Assembly: GCA_029532625.1 (NCBI GenBank) | Contig: JARFXM010000006.1 | Span: 3,410,001 to 3,474,000 of the forward strand | Source of the DNA: Lomentospora prolificans | Taxonomy: Eukaryota; Ascomycota; Sordariomycetes; Microascales; Microascaceae | DNA: 64,000 nt | Direction of reading: 5' to 3' | Shown: positions 22,971 through 34,102 of the stretch, in pieces | Numbering within the stretch: the first letter of the stretch is position 1 | Layout of the letters: each line of letters opens with the position of its first letter | The notes under the pieces: generated by a model | Seen by the model: only the letters and a program-made list of their open reading frames with translations | Databases searched by the model: none | What the model was told of the DNA's origin: nothing | Translations under genes and position numbers: made by a program

Positions 22971-23849
22971 ATGATCAACACAGCTAGGAAAATGGCCAAG
23001 CATCTCTCTCACGCCAAAATCTCCCCACACCGGTCTGCTGCCCGCGGCCACGCCGACCACGGTTGGCTAAACACTTACCATAGCTTCTCTTTCGCCAACT
23101 GGTATGACCCGCGGTTTACACACTTTGGCTCCCTTCGTGTCCTCAACGAAGACCGCGTAAAGGCCAACTCGGGTTTCCCCACACACCCCCACAGGGATTT
23201 TGAGATCTTCAGTTACATCCTCAGCGGAGAGCTCACACATCGCGACTCTATGCTCACCAAAGGCAACGAGGGCGGTCAGTCCAACAAGTTTTATAGGATG
23301 CATCGCGGCGATGTGCAGTTTACCACAGGAGGCACCGGTATTGCGCACTCGGAATACAACGAGCACAAGTCCGACACCGTACACTTCCTCCAGATCTGGG
23401 CTCTGCCCTGGAAGAAAGGTCTCCCGCCAACCTACCATACGCGCCACTTTGACGATGAGGCCAAGAGGGAAGGCTTTGTGAAGATTTTGAGCCCGCTCAA
23501 GGCTGGCGTCGATGCGACGGCGCAGGAGGAAAAGGAGGCCGTGCCCGTCGTTCCCGATACTATCCCCATTCACGCTGACTTCGTCATGGCGGCGGGAATT
23601 ATTGCGCCCGGCAAAACTTTCCAGTGGATTGTCGGTGGCAATGCGACGGAAAATACTAGCAGGAAGGTGTATGTCCACCTACCCATGGCCAAGAAGGGCG
23701 CTGCAAAGATTAGGATAGACGGAAGAGAAGATGCGGAATTGGATGAGGGCGATGGTGCATTCATCGAGCTAGTCCGCGCTGGTGACAAGCTAGCCATTGA
23801 GAGCATTGGTGATGCGGAAGCGGAGGTAATAGTATTGGATACTGCTTAA
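22971..23849 (+). CDS. Pirin family protein
   Basis: A single exon of 292 residues. Pirins are bicupin Fe(II) proteins; members act as nuclear cofactors or as quercetin 2,3-dioxygenases. The N-terminal cupin has the pirin start HGWLNTYHSFSFANWYDP and GSLRVLNEDRV. The metal ligands are in FPTHPHRDFEIFSY (two His), with a third His and a Glu in GGTGIAHSEYNEH. QIWALPWKKGLPPTY begins the linker. The C-terminal cupin has lost its metal ligands, as is usual in the family. There are two close in-frame starts, Met1 and the Met at residue 8 (MAKHLSHAKIS). The family normally begins near the second, so translation may start at 22992. I cannot tell cofactor from dioxygenase by sequence alone. Confidence 0.93.
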   Translation: MINTARKMAKHLSHAKISPHRSAARGHADHGWLNTYHSFSFANWYDPRFTHFGSLRVLNEDRVKANSGFPTHPHRDFEIFSYILSGELTHRDSMLTKGNEGGQSNKFYRMHRGDVQFTTGGTGIAHSEYNEHKSDTVHFLQIWALPWKKGLPPTYHTRHFDDEAKREGFVKILSPLKAGVDATAQEEKEAVPVVPDTIPIHADFVMAAGIIAPGKTFQWIVGGNATENTSRKVYVHLPMAKKGAAKIRIDGREDAELDEGDGAFIELVRAGDKLAIESIGDAEAEVIVLDTA

Positions 23850-25200
23850 AGGAAAGGGGTTTGTCAAATACAAAAGAAATCGATACACTGTTGTACGCAA
23901 TGCTTGATCCCTCCCTAAAACGAATATGGAAGAGTTTGTGATTCCTGCCTGTGGGAGAAAGTGACCAATCCAACCGCTACCGAACTTCCCAGATACCGAT
24001 CTGTAGGCCTCATCTTACTGCACTAGGAACGCAGCGTGGTCTGGCTATTTAAACCGGCCTCACTCCATGGACACCTGCTCCAAAAATTTGAAACGCAACG
24101 CATCGCACGGGAGTGTTAGACCAAAGGCTCCCACTCGACTTCTAAGGTTCCAAATTCAGTTGGGTTAGGTAGCTTGGCTTGCTGGTCGTACATAGTTTCG
24201 CTTCGTGCTGTTGATGGTCAACTCTCCGCGGTTTGGAATCGCAAATCAACCCAGGTTGGCTCTAACGGCGGAATGATGCAGGTTGATAGCAGAGTGGCGG
24301 GTTGAGCAAACAAGTAAAGGACCCCCTGGATGCAGCATTTGTATATTAGCCACTTGGGGAAGGGGAAGGTGTCAGGCTTCCGAACGATATATCGCAAATT
24401 CAGGTTGGTTACAGAAGGACCCTAAAAACCGGTCAACTTGACTCACTGTGATCTCGAGTTATTTAAAAACAAGTTGTAGACATCGGTTCACTTTGCTCCA
24501 CCTCGGCGTCCCGAGGGCCATGGTAATATGTATCTCAGACTCAAGGGCCAGCCACCCCAGTGAGGTGGCCTTAGCCAGCGTTGCGATATAATATTCCTTC
24601 CTCCCCACGGCCTCCAATTCGCTGGACAACCAAAGGTGGAAAAAACCTGGGGTCAGTGGGATTTACTGGGGTAAGCAAAATTTGGCTGGCCGAGACCTGG
24701 CCCAACAGAGGCTTCGGCTTTCCCCAAAATGGTTAAAGGTGATGTGCGTCTCCGGAGGGTGGAGTAAGCCAGGCCATCAACACGTAGGATGTCACCGAAA
24801 GAGCACTGGCTTTTGCGCTGGGTGGGCGATTTGCGGACTAGCTTCAGGAGATAAGCCAGTGGCCGAGGTAAGTGCACCGCTGAACCGTGAACAGAGGGAC
24901 AGCAAGCCGAGAATGCGGGGATTCTGCAGGTTTCCGTGCACCGGTTACACGGCCTCCCCCGCAGACAAAACTCCAGAAATCGGAGACGAGAATTTAAAAG
25001 ATATTCCATCTCTTTCTTTTCCAGAGTCCGCATCCTCCCCAGATGATCACATTCCATTCTAGAACCTCGAGAAGATCCACGGAGGTGTTGGTCGTGTTGA
25101 ACAACCCAGAAGCATAATTTCCGGATCCAAGACAACCAACCTGTGAACGTCACCACCTCTCAACTTCCTATCGCTAATTCACACCGCCTTGCTTGCCAAG
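23850..25200. other. Intergenic region, no gene seen
   Basis: About 1.35 kb between pirin and acetoacetyl-CoA synthetase. No conserved frame is visible on either strand. The last 200 bp, with CT-rich patches, is likely the synthetase promoter. Confidence 0.55.
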
Positions 25201-27389
25201 ATGAGTCCTGCCGTCCCACGCAAGCTCTGGGAGCATCCCGCTCCGGAGACGACTGCCATGTTCAAATTTAAGCGTAGCCTTGAGCAACAAGCAGGTGTTA
25301 CGCTCAAGGTAAGAAGTATTCTTCTTCAGCATAATAACAGCCTATTAACTATGCTGACAATGAAAAGGATTTTCCGGCGATGCACGCCTACTCCATCGCC
25401 CACCGCTCCGATTTCTGGAGACACGTATTCACACAGTTCCCCATCGTCTGGCACGGCACGTTACCCACCAAGGTTGTCGATGAGTCGGCGAAAATCGAGA
25501 CCAACCCGGTCTGGTTCCCCGGCGTCAAGGTCAACTACGCTCAGAACGTGCTCTTCACGGGTGACGAGAGCGGTCGGGCGACCAAGAGGAATAAAGAAGA
25601 TAACAAGGTGGTTCTTACCGAAGTGCGAGAAGGAGGTGATATCGAACCCAAGCGCCAAATCACATGGGGTCAGCTCCGTGAGCGTGTCGCCGAATTGGCC
25701 AGCGCTATGCAAGCTCGCGGTGTCAAAAAGGGCGACCGAGTTGCTCTCGTTGCGAGCAACTCAATTGATACACTCACCGTGTTCCTTGCAACGACGTCTC
25801 TGGGCGCCCTGTTCAGCTCAAGCAGTGCCGACATGGGCATTAAGGGCATTCTCGACCGTCTTCTCCAGATCCGCCCCACCTACGTCTTTTTCGACGATTG
25901 GGCCATGTATAACGGCAAGAAAATTGACCTGCGGTCCAAGATCAAGGATACCATTGAGGGAATGAAATCTATCTCCGAATTCCGCGGCGTTGTCGCGCAG
26001 GAGCGCTTCCCCGGCCAGCCCAACGATGTGTCGGGCATAAAGGGCTGCGAGACTTGGTCCAACTTCATCAAGAGCGCGACTTCGAAGGAATTGGTCTTTG
26101 AGGAGTGCGCCTTCTCGGATCCTGCTCTGATCGTCTTTTCGTCTGGCACCACTGGTCCACCCAAGTGTATCGTGCACGCCGTTGGCGGATTGGTCTTGAA
26201 CGCTCACAAGGAGGGTCGGTTGCACCACTGCGTGGACGAGAAGAGCGTGAAACTGCAATACACCACGACGGGCTGGATTATGTACATGCAGATTCCCTCT
26301 GCGCTCGTCCTCGGCGCCCATCCGATCCTCTACGACGGAAGTCCCTTCTTCCCCGATGCTAGAGTCCTCTTGCGACTAGTACACGAATTCAAAATCACTC
26401 ACCTCGGAATATCCCCTCGCTACCTGGAAGAGCTGCAGAGGGAAAAGATTGTGCCCCGAGACGAATATGACCTCAGAAACCTCCAAGTGGTCGTGAGCAC
26501 AGGCATGGTGCTCCCCGAGGCGCTCTTCGAATGGTTCTACGACGTCGGATTCCCCGCCCACACGCACCTCGGAAACATCTCGGGTGGCACGGATATCGCG
26601 GCCTGCTTCACTATTCAAAACCCGCTTATGCCGCTACACACGGGCGGCTGCCAGCACATGTCCCTCGGCATGGACGTGCAGGTTTTCAGCCCCGAGGGTA
26701 AGCGGCTGCCGGATGGTGAGCCGGGAGAGCTGGTGTGCGTGCAGGCGTTTCCTACGATGCCTGTGAGCTTTTATGGCCAAGATGGCGCAAAGAAGTACTT
26801 CAATAGCTATTTTGCGCGGTTCCCCAGCGTGTGGACCCATGGCGACTTCATCCAGGTGCATCCTCAGACAAAGCAGGTTAATTTCCTTGGCCGAAGCGAT
26901 GGAGTCCTAAATCCCAGCGGTGTTCGTTTTGGCTCGGCGGAGATTTACAATGTCGTCAATGCCCACTTCGCGGACCGCGTTGCTGATAGCGTCTGCGTTG
27001 GCCAGAGGCGGCCCCAGGATAACAATGAGAGAGTCCTGCTGTTCCTCCTCATGAAGGAGGGCCACAAGTTCACCAAGTCTCTCGCGAATGATATCAAGCA
27101 GGCAATTCGTAAAGACCTGAGCCCCCGACATGTCCCGGCATATATTTTCGAAACGCCCGAGATCCCCGTACGTACTCCCCTTTGAATTCTTTTTCCTGAC
27201 GTGTAAGAAATGCTGATAGAGTCGCAGACTACGGTCAACATGAAGAAGGTTGAGCTGCCCGTTAAGCAGATTGTCTCTGGACAAAAGATTACGCCATCGG
27301 GCACATTGGCGAACCCGAGTAGTCTGAGTTACTACTACCAGTTTGCTGATGATGCGCGCTTGAATGCCGAAATTGACGCCAAGCTCTAA
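25201..27389 (+). CDS. Acetoacetyl-CoA synthetase (acetoacetate-CoA ligase)
   Basis: Activates acetoacetate to acetoacetyl-CoA with ATP and CoA, feeding sterol/lipid synthesis or ketone-body and leucine breakdown in the cytosol. Exons 25201-25308, 25368-27167 and 27228-27389 give 689 residues, close to the usual 650-700. The ANL adenylation core shows VFSSGTTGPPKCIVH (P-loop, A3), LGNISGGTDIAACF (A5), WTHGDFIQ (A7) and GRSDGVLNPSGVRFGSAEIY (A8). The last exon carries the A10 catalytic Lys region VNMKKVELPVKQIVSG. NPVWFPGVKVNYAQNVLF and RSDFWRHVF are typical of the acetoacetate rather than the acetate branch. Both introns have consensus ends and keep phase 0. Confidence 0.95.
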
Positions 27390-28669
27390 ACGTCAGAGCT
27401 GATTTAACCCATTACTGGGTATCAGTGGAATCTAGAAGCGGAGAAGGCGATTGGACCGACAGCGAACTGCCATAGAGCTGGAGTTCCAGGAATGGAAGGC
27501 CTAGGTTAGATAGTAATAATCGAATTAGACTTGAATACGAATTGTTGCCTACCTCTGTATTTCCGCTGCGGAGGCCAACTAGGACGTTCCAATGAGGAGA
27601 ATGACCATGTAGTGGCTTCCGACGTGCCCGACACAGCAACGAGGATCCCTCCCCATCTAGGATCCGCTAAGGAACCCCAGGAAGCTAATAATGCATGTAG
27701 TTGATTCATGCCCACTCGGCGAGGGACGGACTCCGGAACCGAGACGAATTCTGCCGATTCGCACTCGGATAAAAAGCTCCACGCGTGCTGGAAGCAATCG
27801 AGATTCAGATCCTGGGTCTTGCCGCGAGTTTGAGTGTCTTGATCCTCCATTAAGGACGCGGATGTAAGCGTCGATGGTTCCGGATAATTGACATTCGCAG
27901 ATTGAAGCTACTAGGCCAAAGAATGAGTCTGGGCCTTCAATGCCAATGTCGGCAGTAGTTTGGTTGATCCTGGAGCAGAGCGGGTTTTCATGATGTATTT
28001 ACTTCGTAATATCTTCTTTCATATTTAATATCAATACATCCGTTCCTATGTATCCTTCCACTAACAAACCGGAGAAACGGAGATGCCATGCGCCTGCAGC
28101 GCTAAGAGTTTTATTTCGGAGATACTGAGGGCTATAGGAGCCTGGACGCGAATCTATCTAGCGCACCGATTACATCTCTTGAGATGCGCCAGGAGCAGCC
28201 AAGCGAAATGCAATAAGCGCAAGAGATAGAAGTGCTTGGCGCGAGACTCCCAAATCCTTGACTTACACCTTCGTGGATGTCTGCAACAGCCACAACATTC
28301 TCTGTTCATGTACGTCGTGGGCACAAATAGCTGCGGGTTTCTGGGCAGCTCTCCAGGTGTCTGAACGAAGGCCGATGCTAATAGCTTGGTGTGTGACTGT
28401 CGGTTCCGTTGGTGGCGCTCGTGGCGGAAAGAGGGATGCAGGTTAAAAGGCAGGGGTAGCGTTCAGCTTCTACTGTTGTCTTGATAGGCATAATACGGCC
28501 TGGGTCCCGGCCCACAATATGCCAACTGTAGGTCTAGACCGGGTTCTTCCGGGCGGGCGTCCTCTCGTCTCATCCGATTGCGCCAAGGCATGGGTGCTGA
28601 TTTATGATGCCCCTCTGGCGGATCTAATTATCGCCCTACCGGGCATCCCGCACCCAGGATTAACGTACG
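27390..28669. other. Intergenic region, no confident gene
   Basis: A 114-codon minus-strand frame (27506-27850) has no recognisable motif. Otherwise I see nothing. The right end runs into the MFS fossil, whose earlier part may be degraded beyond recognition here. Confidence 0.5.
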
Positions 28670-29072
28670 CCTTCCTTTTCCGGTGGCACGCGACCTCTAC
28701 GGCGGCTCCCCGTCCATGATCAGCCGGCTCGCGAATATCCTCCCCCGGCCGTCCAAGAAAGCGGTCGGTGTGGCCCTCTTCACTAGTTTGGGCATCATGA
28801 GTAAGACATTTATTAATGCCTCACCAAGGCGGTGCCCGAGTACCATACCAAATTCGGCATGTCGCTCACCATGCTTGGCGTTGCTGTCGTGGTGACCGTC
28901 ATACTTGGCACTAAGTATGCACGCGAGAACAAGCTGAAGGAGAAGGTTTGGTGAGGATGGTGTCAGGGCTAGATATTCGGATCCGGAACTTTTGGACTTG
29001 GACGACGAGAGTCGGGGTCCTTTCTTCGGTACCGGTGCTACCACATCCGACGTAGGATCCGATCACATTTAG
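28670..29072 (+). pseudogene. MFS transporter 3'-end fossil
   Basis: Three frames carry successive pieces of the C-terminal end of a major facilitator transporter. The first is SMISRLANILPRPSKKAVGV, next to VALFTSLGIM, a typical loop and TM of the anion:cation symporter type. The second is YHTKFGMSLTMLGVAVVVTV plus ILGTKYARENKLKEK. The third is an acidic tail, RYSDPELLDLDDESRGPFF, ending at TAG 29070-29072. Two frame changes are needed and there is no upstream body of the gene, so this is a truncated, dead copy. The well-kept acidic tail suggests the decay is not very old. Confidence 0.7.
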
Positions 29073-29140
29073 GAAACGCACCCACCAAACATTACCGGAT
29101 CCTAAAGTGCACCCACCAGAAAAAGCTCGGATCCTACGTC
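29049..29140. repeat. 14-bp perfect inverted repeat spanning 92 bp
   Basis: gacgtaggatccga (29049-29062) and its exact reverse complement (29127-29140) flank a segment that also has the direct repeat gcacccacca and a third GGATCC. The left arm lies in the last codons of the MFS fossil. It could be a tiny hairpin element or the scar of an inverted duplication. Confidence 0.75.
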
Positions 29141-29846
29141 ACTTCAGGTGTGCTAGCATGGGATGCACACTCTGAGGCTACGTCTGGGGTTTCAATCGTA
29201 AAAAGGGACCAATGAAAAGCAGTGTGTGGAATTAAGAGCACCTCCCTTTGGATCCGGTGGAAGATGAGTGATGGAGGGGATGCGGGGAAGCCAATGAAGA
29301 CCATACGCCGGGTCTTGATCAAAGTTTTCCGTCTCGTGTTTGGAAAAATAGCTGATCTCGTCCACGTGCAGAGCGACGCTGTCGATGACGATCAAGGACG
29401 AATCGGGCATAGTCAAGACGTTATTCTGTGCCGCTCACCCTCGAGCTGTCCTGTTAAGCTCCGATAAGTGTATATCGAGACGCTCCACTCATTCTCTCCC
29501 TTGAATGACGATGGCTTCGCGAGAGAATGCGATCATCGCGGAGAACAAGGTATTTATGCATACATCACAATAGGCATTAAGGGCAAGTGGCATTGGCCTC
29601 GTGAAAAAAAATGTCAATTCATTACGCGTTAACTATTATACGCCATGTTTTAAACGCCCCGTAAAACCATTAACCTGACTGAAAACCGCTCAAAATAAAA
29701 TGAGGATTGCAGCTCTTGCGGAACCTCGTAAACCAATGCATGCGCTATTTACCCCCTCGTAGTCGGACAGAAAGCCCTAATAATCCCAACCAGTCGGCAC
29801 AAAAGAAGAAAACCACAACGCCCTTGTTCAGAAGCGGAGACAGGTA
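29141..29846. other. Intergenic region, no gene recognised
   Basis: A 74-codon minus-strand frame (29192-29416) has no recognisable domain. The rest is AT-leaning DNA near the 3' end of the acidic-protein gene. Confidence 0.45.
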
Positions 29847-30692
29847 TTACGCCCTGTTCCAAATCTCCCATGCCGTCTCGAGGTGGACGAATTCTTCCCA
29901 GCCAGGCGGCGGTTCGGGATCGTCGTTCTCATTGGGGGCTGTAGGCTTGGGATCTAGGCGGCGCCTTTTCGCGGGGACGTCTTCTATTTCGAGTTCGCCA
30001 TCGTCTTCTTCGTAGACAAACCATGGGTCGTCGTACTGGAACCACTTGTCGTCAATCTTCGCGTTGGGGTAGCCAGGTATCCTGAGGATGGGGTCAAAGC
30101 CTTCGTCGGACGAGGCACTGGGCGTCTTTGGTTGTGAGGCGGTGGATGCGCTAGAGACGCTCCTGACGCTCTCGACACTGCCGACGCTGCCGCGGGGCGA
30201 CTTGGTCTGCTGCTCCCGGAACTGAAGCCACTTGCTGTCCAAGCAGTTGAACTTGTGGTTCGTGCAAGGGTTCTCCAGGCGTTCTTGGATGTACCAGGTA
30301 TCGTCGAGGATGCTTAGGGAGTTGTGCGTCGTCTTCTCCCGTGGTTTGGAGTTGTGGGGCAGTCTCAGCATGGCTTGGAGGAAGGTGCCCTCTTGCGGGG
30401 TCAGCCTGAGACCGCTCAGGAGGCCCCGGAAGGGGGCGATGGGATCGTGAGTAGCAGTCATTGGAGGGGGATCCGGAATCTCGAAAGCAGCAACAGGTGG
30501 AGGACTAGGAGAGTAGGAAAGACTCGGCGTCTTGGGTGACGAAGTTGCCCGTGGAGACGGGGGAGAAGGATCTGGGGAATGGCTTGATAAATCTGGGGTT
30601 TGGGGCGAGGAATCCGGGGTGCGGGAAGAGACTGTTTCCTGGGGTTGTTTTTGGGCTTCTCCCCCGGATTTCCGGTGGGTCGAGGTAGACAT
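29847..30692 (-). CDS. Hypothetical disordered acidic protein
   Basis: A single-exon frame of 281 residues from an ATG at 30692. The first 80 residues are almost only Ser, Pro, Thr and Asp with repeated SPDPSPPSP-like words, so they are disordered and probably phosphorylated. A more ordered middle follows (PFRGLLSGLRLTPQEGTFLQ, DDTWYIQERLENPC). After a Ser-rich linker come two Trp-centred acidic segments (KIDDKWFQYDDPWFVYEEDD) and a bipartite-like basic stretch PAKRRRLDPK that could be a nuclear localisation signal. I do not recognise a family. Strong amino-acid bias over the full length and a long intact frame argue for a real gene; a nuclear role is inference. Confidence 0.7.
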   Translation of the reverse strand: MSTSTHRKSGGEAQKQPQETVSSRTPDSSPQTPDLSSHSPDPSPPSPRATSSPKTPSLSYSPSPPPVAAFEIPDPPPMTATHDPIAPFRGLLSGLRLTPQEGTFLQAMLRLPHNSKPREKTTHNSLSILDDTWYIQERLENPCTNHKFNCLDSKWLQFREQQTKSPRGSVGSVESVRSVSSASTASQPKTPSASSDEGFDPILRIPGYPNAKIDDKWFQYDDPWFVYEEDDGELEIEDVPAKRRRLDPKPTAPNENDDPEPPPGWEEFVHLETAWEIWNRA

Positions 30693-31352
30693 TATGAATG
30701 TGAGTCGTCGTAAAAAGTTTGTAGGAGCGGTATGGCTTGAAACCGGGTGAAACTAATTGGGAATCTGTAGTAGATGTTGCTTGATATGAAGAAGGAAATT
30801 CCAAAATAGAGGACGATCGTATGTTGCTGCTGGTGGACAAGAAAGTAATGGCAAGAGCAAGAAAACTTGGGCGAGGATCGGGGAGCCAAGAAGTAGGTCC
30901 GATGTCTTGTTTCGGCAATTTTCTTTTTTGGAGTAGGTAGGGAGGGCAATTGCCTAGTGCCCCGCTTGGCCATGGGCATTGTTGAGCTGATGAGATTCGT
31001 AATTCCCGGTGGAATTTCCGTAGGCGTCTTGGCAATCTACTCCAACTTGGCCAAGTCCACCCGCGATGCCTGTGCTGCGCGGAGTTGGTGGCTGATTGGC
31101 CATTATGGACCAATCAGAGTAGTCGAGATCCAAGACGGAGCTGTTGGCGTTTCCTAAAAAGGCTATTTCCGGTGGAAGTTGACATGTTAGCTTCAAACAC
31201 ATTCGATAGAATGCCACCGGAATGCGGGGTATCGGAGACAAAACTAGCGAAGTGATGGAGTCATGCACTGCCGCAAAGGGGATGGCGTGTGGAGTAGCGG
31301 AACGGGGTAGAACGGGGAAAGGGAATAATAGGGGAAATAAGTACAACAAAAA

Positions 31353-31389
<37 letters not shown>

Positions 31390-31517
31390 GGAGAGGAAGA
31401 TACTTGGCAACCAGAGGCGGGGAAAACGACAGCTAGTCGTAAGAGCTAGTGAAGGGCGGGGAAATGGGGAAATAGGGAAATAGGGAAAAGAGCGAGAGAG
31501 AGAGAGAGATGGAGCTC
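30693..31517. other. Intergenic region with GA microsatellites
   Basis: This lies between the acidic-protein start and the end of the zinc-cluster regulator. It holds two GA repeats; the main one is at 31357-31388. No gene is seen. Confidence 0.6.
31357..31388. repeat. (GA)16 microsatellite
   Basis: Sixteen uninterrupted GA units downstream of the zinc-cluster regulator. A second, imperfect GA run is at 31492-31509. Confidence 0.9.
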
Positions 31518-33745
31518 TCATGACTTACTATTCTGAAGGGATGAGAGGGCCTCGTCGAATCCATCGTTGGCGCTGTGTCCATACCAGAGCCCAAAGTCTG
31601 CCATACCGTCCGATTGGTAATTTGGCAGCTGCGGGTCCATCTGAGCCATATGGGCTTGGTTGGCCTGTTCCTGAATCTCCGCATTTTCTATTGCCATCCT
31701 CGATGCCACTTCAGCTGCTCTCGCTGCCTCTTCTCCAGGAGGGGCCGCGCGGCGCTGTGCTCCGCCGTTCTCCTGGTCGCCGGGTTCCGTCAATGATTTG
31801 AGCTCCTTTTCCATGATCAGCCTGAGCAAATCCTTGAGGATGCCGGTGCTCTGGTTGAACACGGCGACCGAAGACTGCGCAAAGTTGCCAATCTGGATGA
31901 GTCGCCCCAGAGCCAGCTTGGCCTCCTGCGCCTGTGACGAAAACGGCTTGGAGAGCGCAAAGACGGCCAGCATGACCCCCGCCGTAAAGGTGTGCATTCC
32001 GAGGTGAGCCCCGTTGGGAGTGTGCTTAATGAACTCGAGCGCCCCTCGGTGGCGGAGGAGGTGCGACAGGTTAATGGCCGACGTCCAGCATTGCCTGCGC
32101 GACGTCGTAATCAACTCACTCGTGATGGCGTTTCCGCCCTCGGCAGCCTGATTTCCGCTGCCACTGGGGGTCGTCACAGACGCCACCGACATTGTTGCCA
32201 GGTCCACGCCGTCCGCCGACTGGTGCTCCAGCCCCTTCCACGAGATCAGCGGCCGATGAAGGAGCATCTGCATGTTGTCGTACGACACCCTCAGCGCCAA
32301 CGCCTGCAAATGCAGTACCGCCCGCGGCGACCCCTCGTTGTAGTCCAGCTCCACACCCTCGTACGTCTGCAGCTGCAGGTCCCTCGGAAGCTTTCTTTGA
32401 AACTCGAGCAGCTGCGCGTGAACGGTGCGGATTTGCCTGGTGATCTCGCTCATCGTACGGCCCTTGCGTGCGTACATGACTCTGGTGATGGGCGCCGCGA
32501 TACGGTACAGCCTTGCTTTGTATCGGTGGTACGAGATGGTGGTGATTGGCTTGCGCGTTCCGTTTTCAAACGTCTCCTTGGACGTCAGCTCCGGTGTCTT
32601 GACGTACTCGTCGTCCATGTCGGAGTAGCTGACTTGGATGTCCATGTCCTGGATGATGGCCGGGCGCCCAAACGCTTGCGCGACGAACCTAAATGATGAC
32701 TTTTAGCCCTGTCTCGATTTTAACCAGAGACATGCAGCAGCGCTGCCGGGCAAAAAAAAAAAAAAAAAAAGAAAATAACTCACTTTTCGCTCGTATATAG
32801 ACTCCACCAAAGACGTCGCCGCATCTCCCGCTCCTCAACCGTGATCTCTGGCCAATTGGGCTCATTGTGCAGTTCCATCCCCTGCGCAACCCTCATCGAC
32901 ATGCCCATGAGGACAAAAGCGCGCCTCGTCTTCCGATTAAAGAGATAGTGTGACGCCAACAGATCCAGAAACCCCACGGCAAAGGTGTTGGACTCCTCGA
33001 GAAGCCGCAGCAGGTGGCGCTCCGACGTGGCGAGGAACAAGGCTTCCAGGGCATGCTCGTCGAACTCGACGCCATGGCGCCTCTTTTGCCAGGGCGTCAC
33101 GTACCGCGCCGCCATGCCGAGGACGGCGACGGCGAACATGAGGAAGCTAAAGTCATCGCTCGTGGCCACGCCAGCGGTTTCCAGTGCGCGGAACCGGGCG
33201 CGGAAGGAGGCTTCGTGAAAGAGGAGTACGTACCAGTGAACGGAGCTAATGTATGAGTTGAAGAGGCACTCCGTGATGGCCGGGCACGGGAGTTCCGTGC
33301 CGATGAGCTCGGCGATGGGGACGGCATTCTTGGGATGGTTGGCTATTTGCGGCCGTTCAGATGGGCTGTCGGGGATGGCATCGAGGTGCCTTCCCGCCGT
33401 CGTACCACCAAGATGATCTCGGTAGACCTATAATACGAGATGAGATGTGAGCTGTGTAATGGGTAAAGAAGGGGGGAGGGGTGCAAAGGGTGTAGTGTCT
33501 CATTGGTTCACCTGCTGGACAACTCTCAATGTCGAGGTTCGTTCGATATAGAGGCCTTCTGAGGATGAAGTAGCCGGGGACGACGGCGTCCCCGGCGCTC
33601 CACTCTCTCCCTCTGGCTCGGGAGCGTTGGACGGGCCTTGGGCCGGATCCTGCCTGCGGGAACCCGCACGTGCTTTCATCTTCCGACCATCCCTAATATT
33701 TAGCCATGAGCATGCCGCACCTCGTCACACGGTGGTTATCAACCG

Positions 33746-33791
<46 letters not shown>

Positions 33792-34102
33792 AAAAAAAAG
33801 TACAAAAGGTAAAGGGAAAAGAAGCCGTACCGCTTGTCGTCATCCTTGCATTCCATGCCCGACCGGATGCACAAGTAACACGGGCGATGGTTGTCACACT
33901 GCCAGGCACAGCCAAGGAGGGAGGGTCAACGCGCTATTCCATGCACCGGATCCTTGTGTGACGCAAACTGTCACTGGGCAGCCCCCCCTTCGCTAAACCT
34001 CGGAGCGCCACTCACCTTGAGCTTCTGCCTCTTGCACCTCACGCACGCGTGCCGCGCCCGGCCCGAGACCAATAATGGCCTGGCCGCCACCTCTCGATCC
34101 AT
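31518..34102 (-). CDS. Zn2Cys6 transcription factor with fungal-specific TF domain
   Basis: Exons 34102-34016, 33898-33831, 33692-33512, 33427-32784 and 32688-31518 total 2151 nt, giving 716 residues. Phases are consistent at all four junctions. The zinc cluster, split by the first intron, reads CVRCKRQKLK then CDNHRPCYLCIRSGMEC. This is C-X2-C-X6-C-X5-C-X2-C-X6-C, a binuclear DNA-binding domain in residues 20-45. A Pro/Ser/Glu-rich linker leads to the PF04082-type middle domain: SFLMFAVAVLGMAARYV, MGMSMRVAQGMELH, RRRLWWSLYTSEKFVAQAFGRP. The C-terminus is Gln/Ala-rich and ends SLQNSKS. The last codons coincide with a donor-like GTAAGT (31526-31521), so an extra 3' exon is possible. The target genes are unknown. 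The second intron contains a 40-nt T run (coding strand). Confidence 0.92.
33750..33789. repeat. Poly-A (poly-T on coding strand) run of 40 nt inside an intron
   Basis: It lies in intron 2 of the zinc-cluster regulator (33693-33830). A further A9 follows after one G. The coding strand therefore carries a very long T tract between donor and acceptor. Confidence 0.9.
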
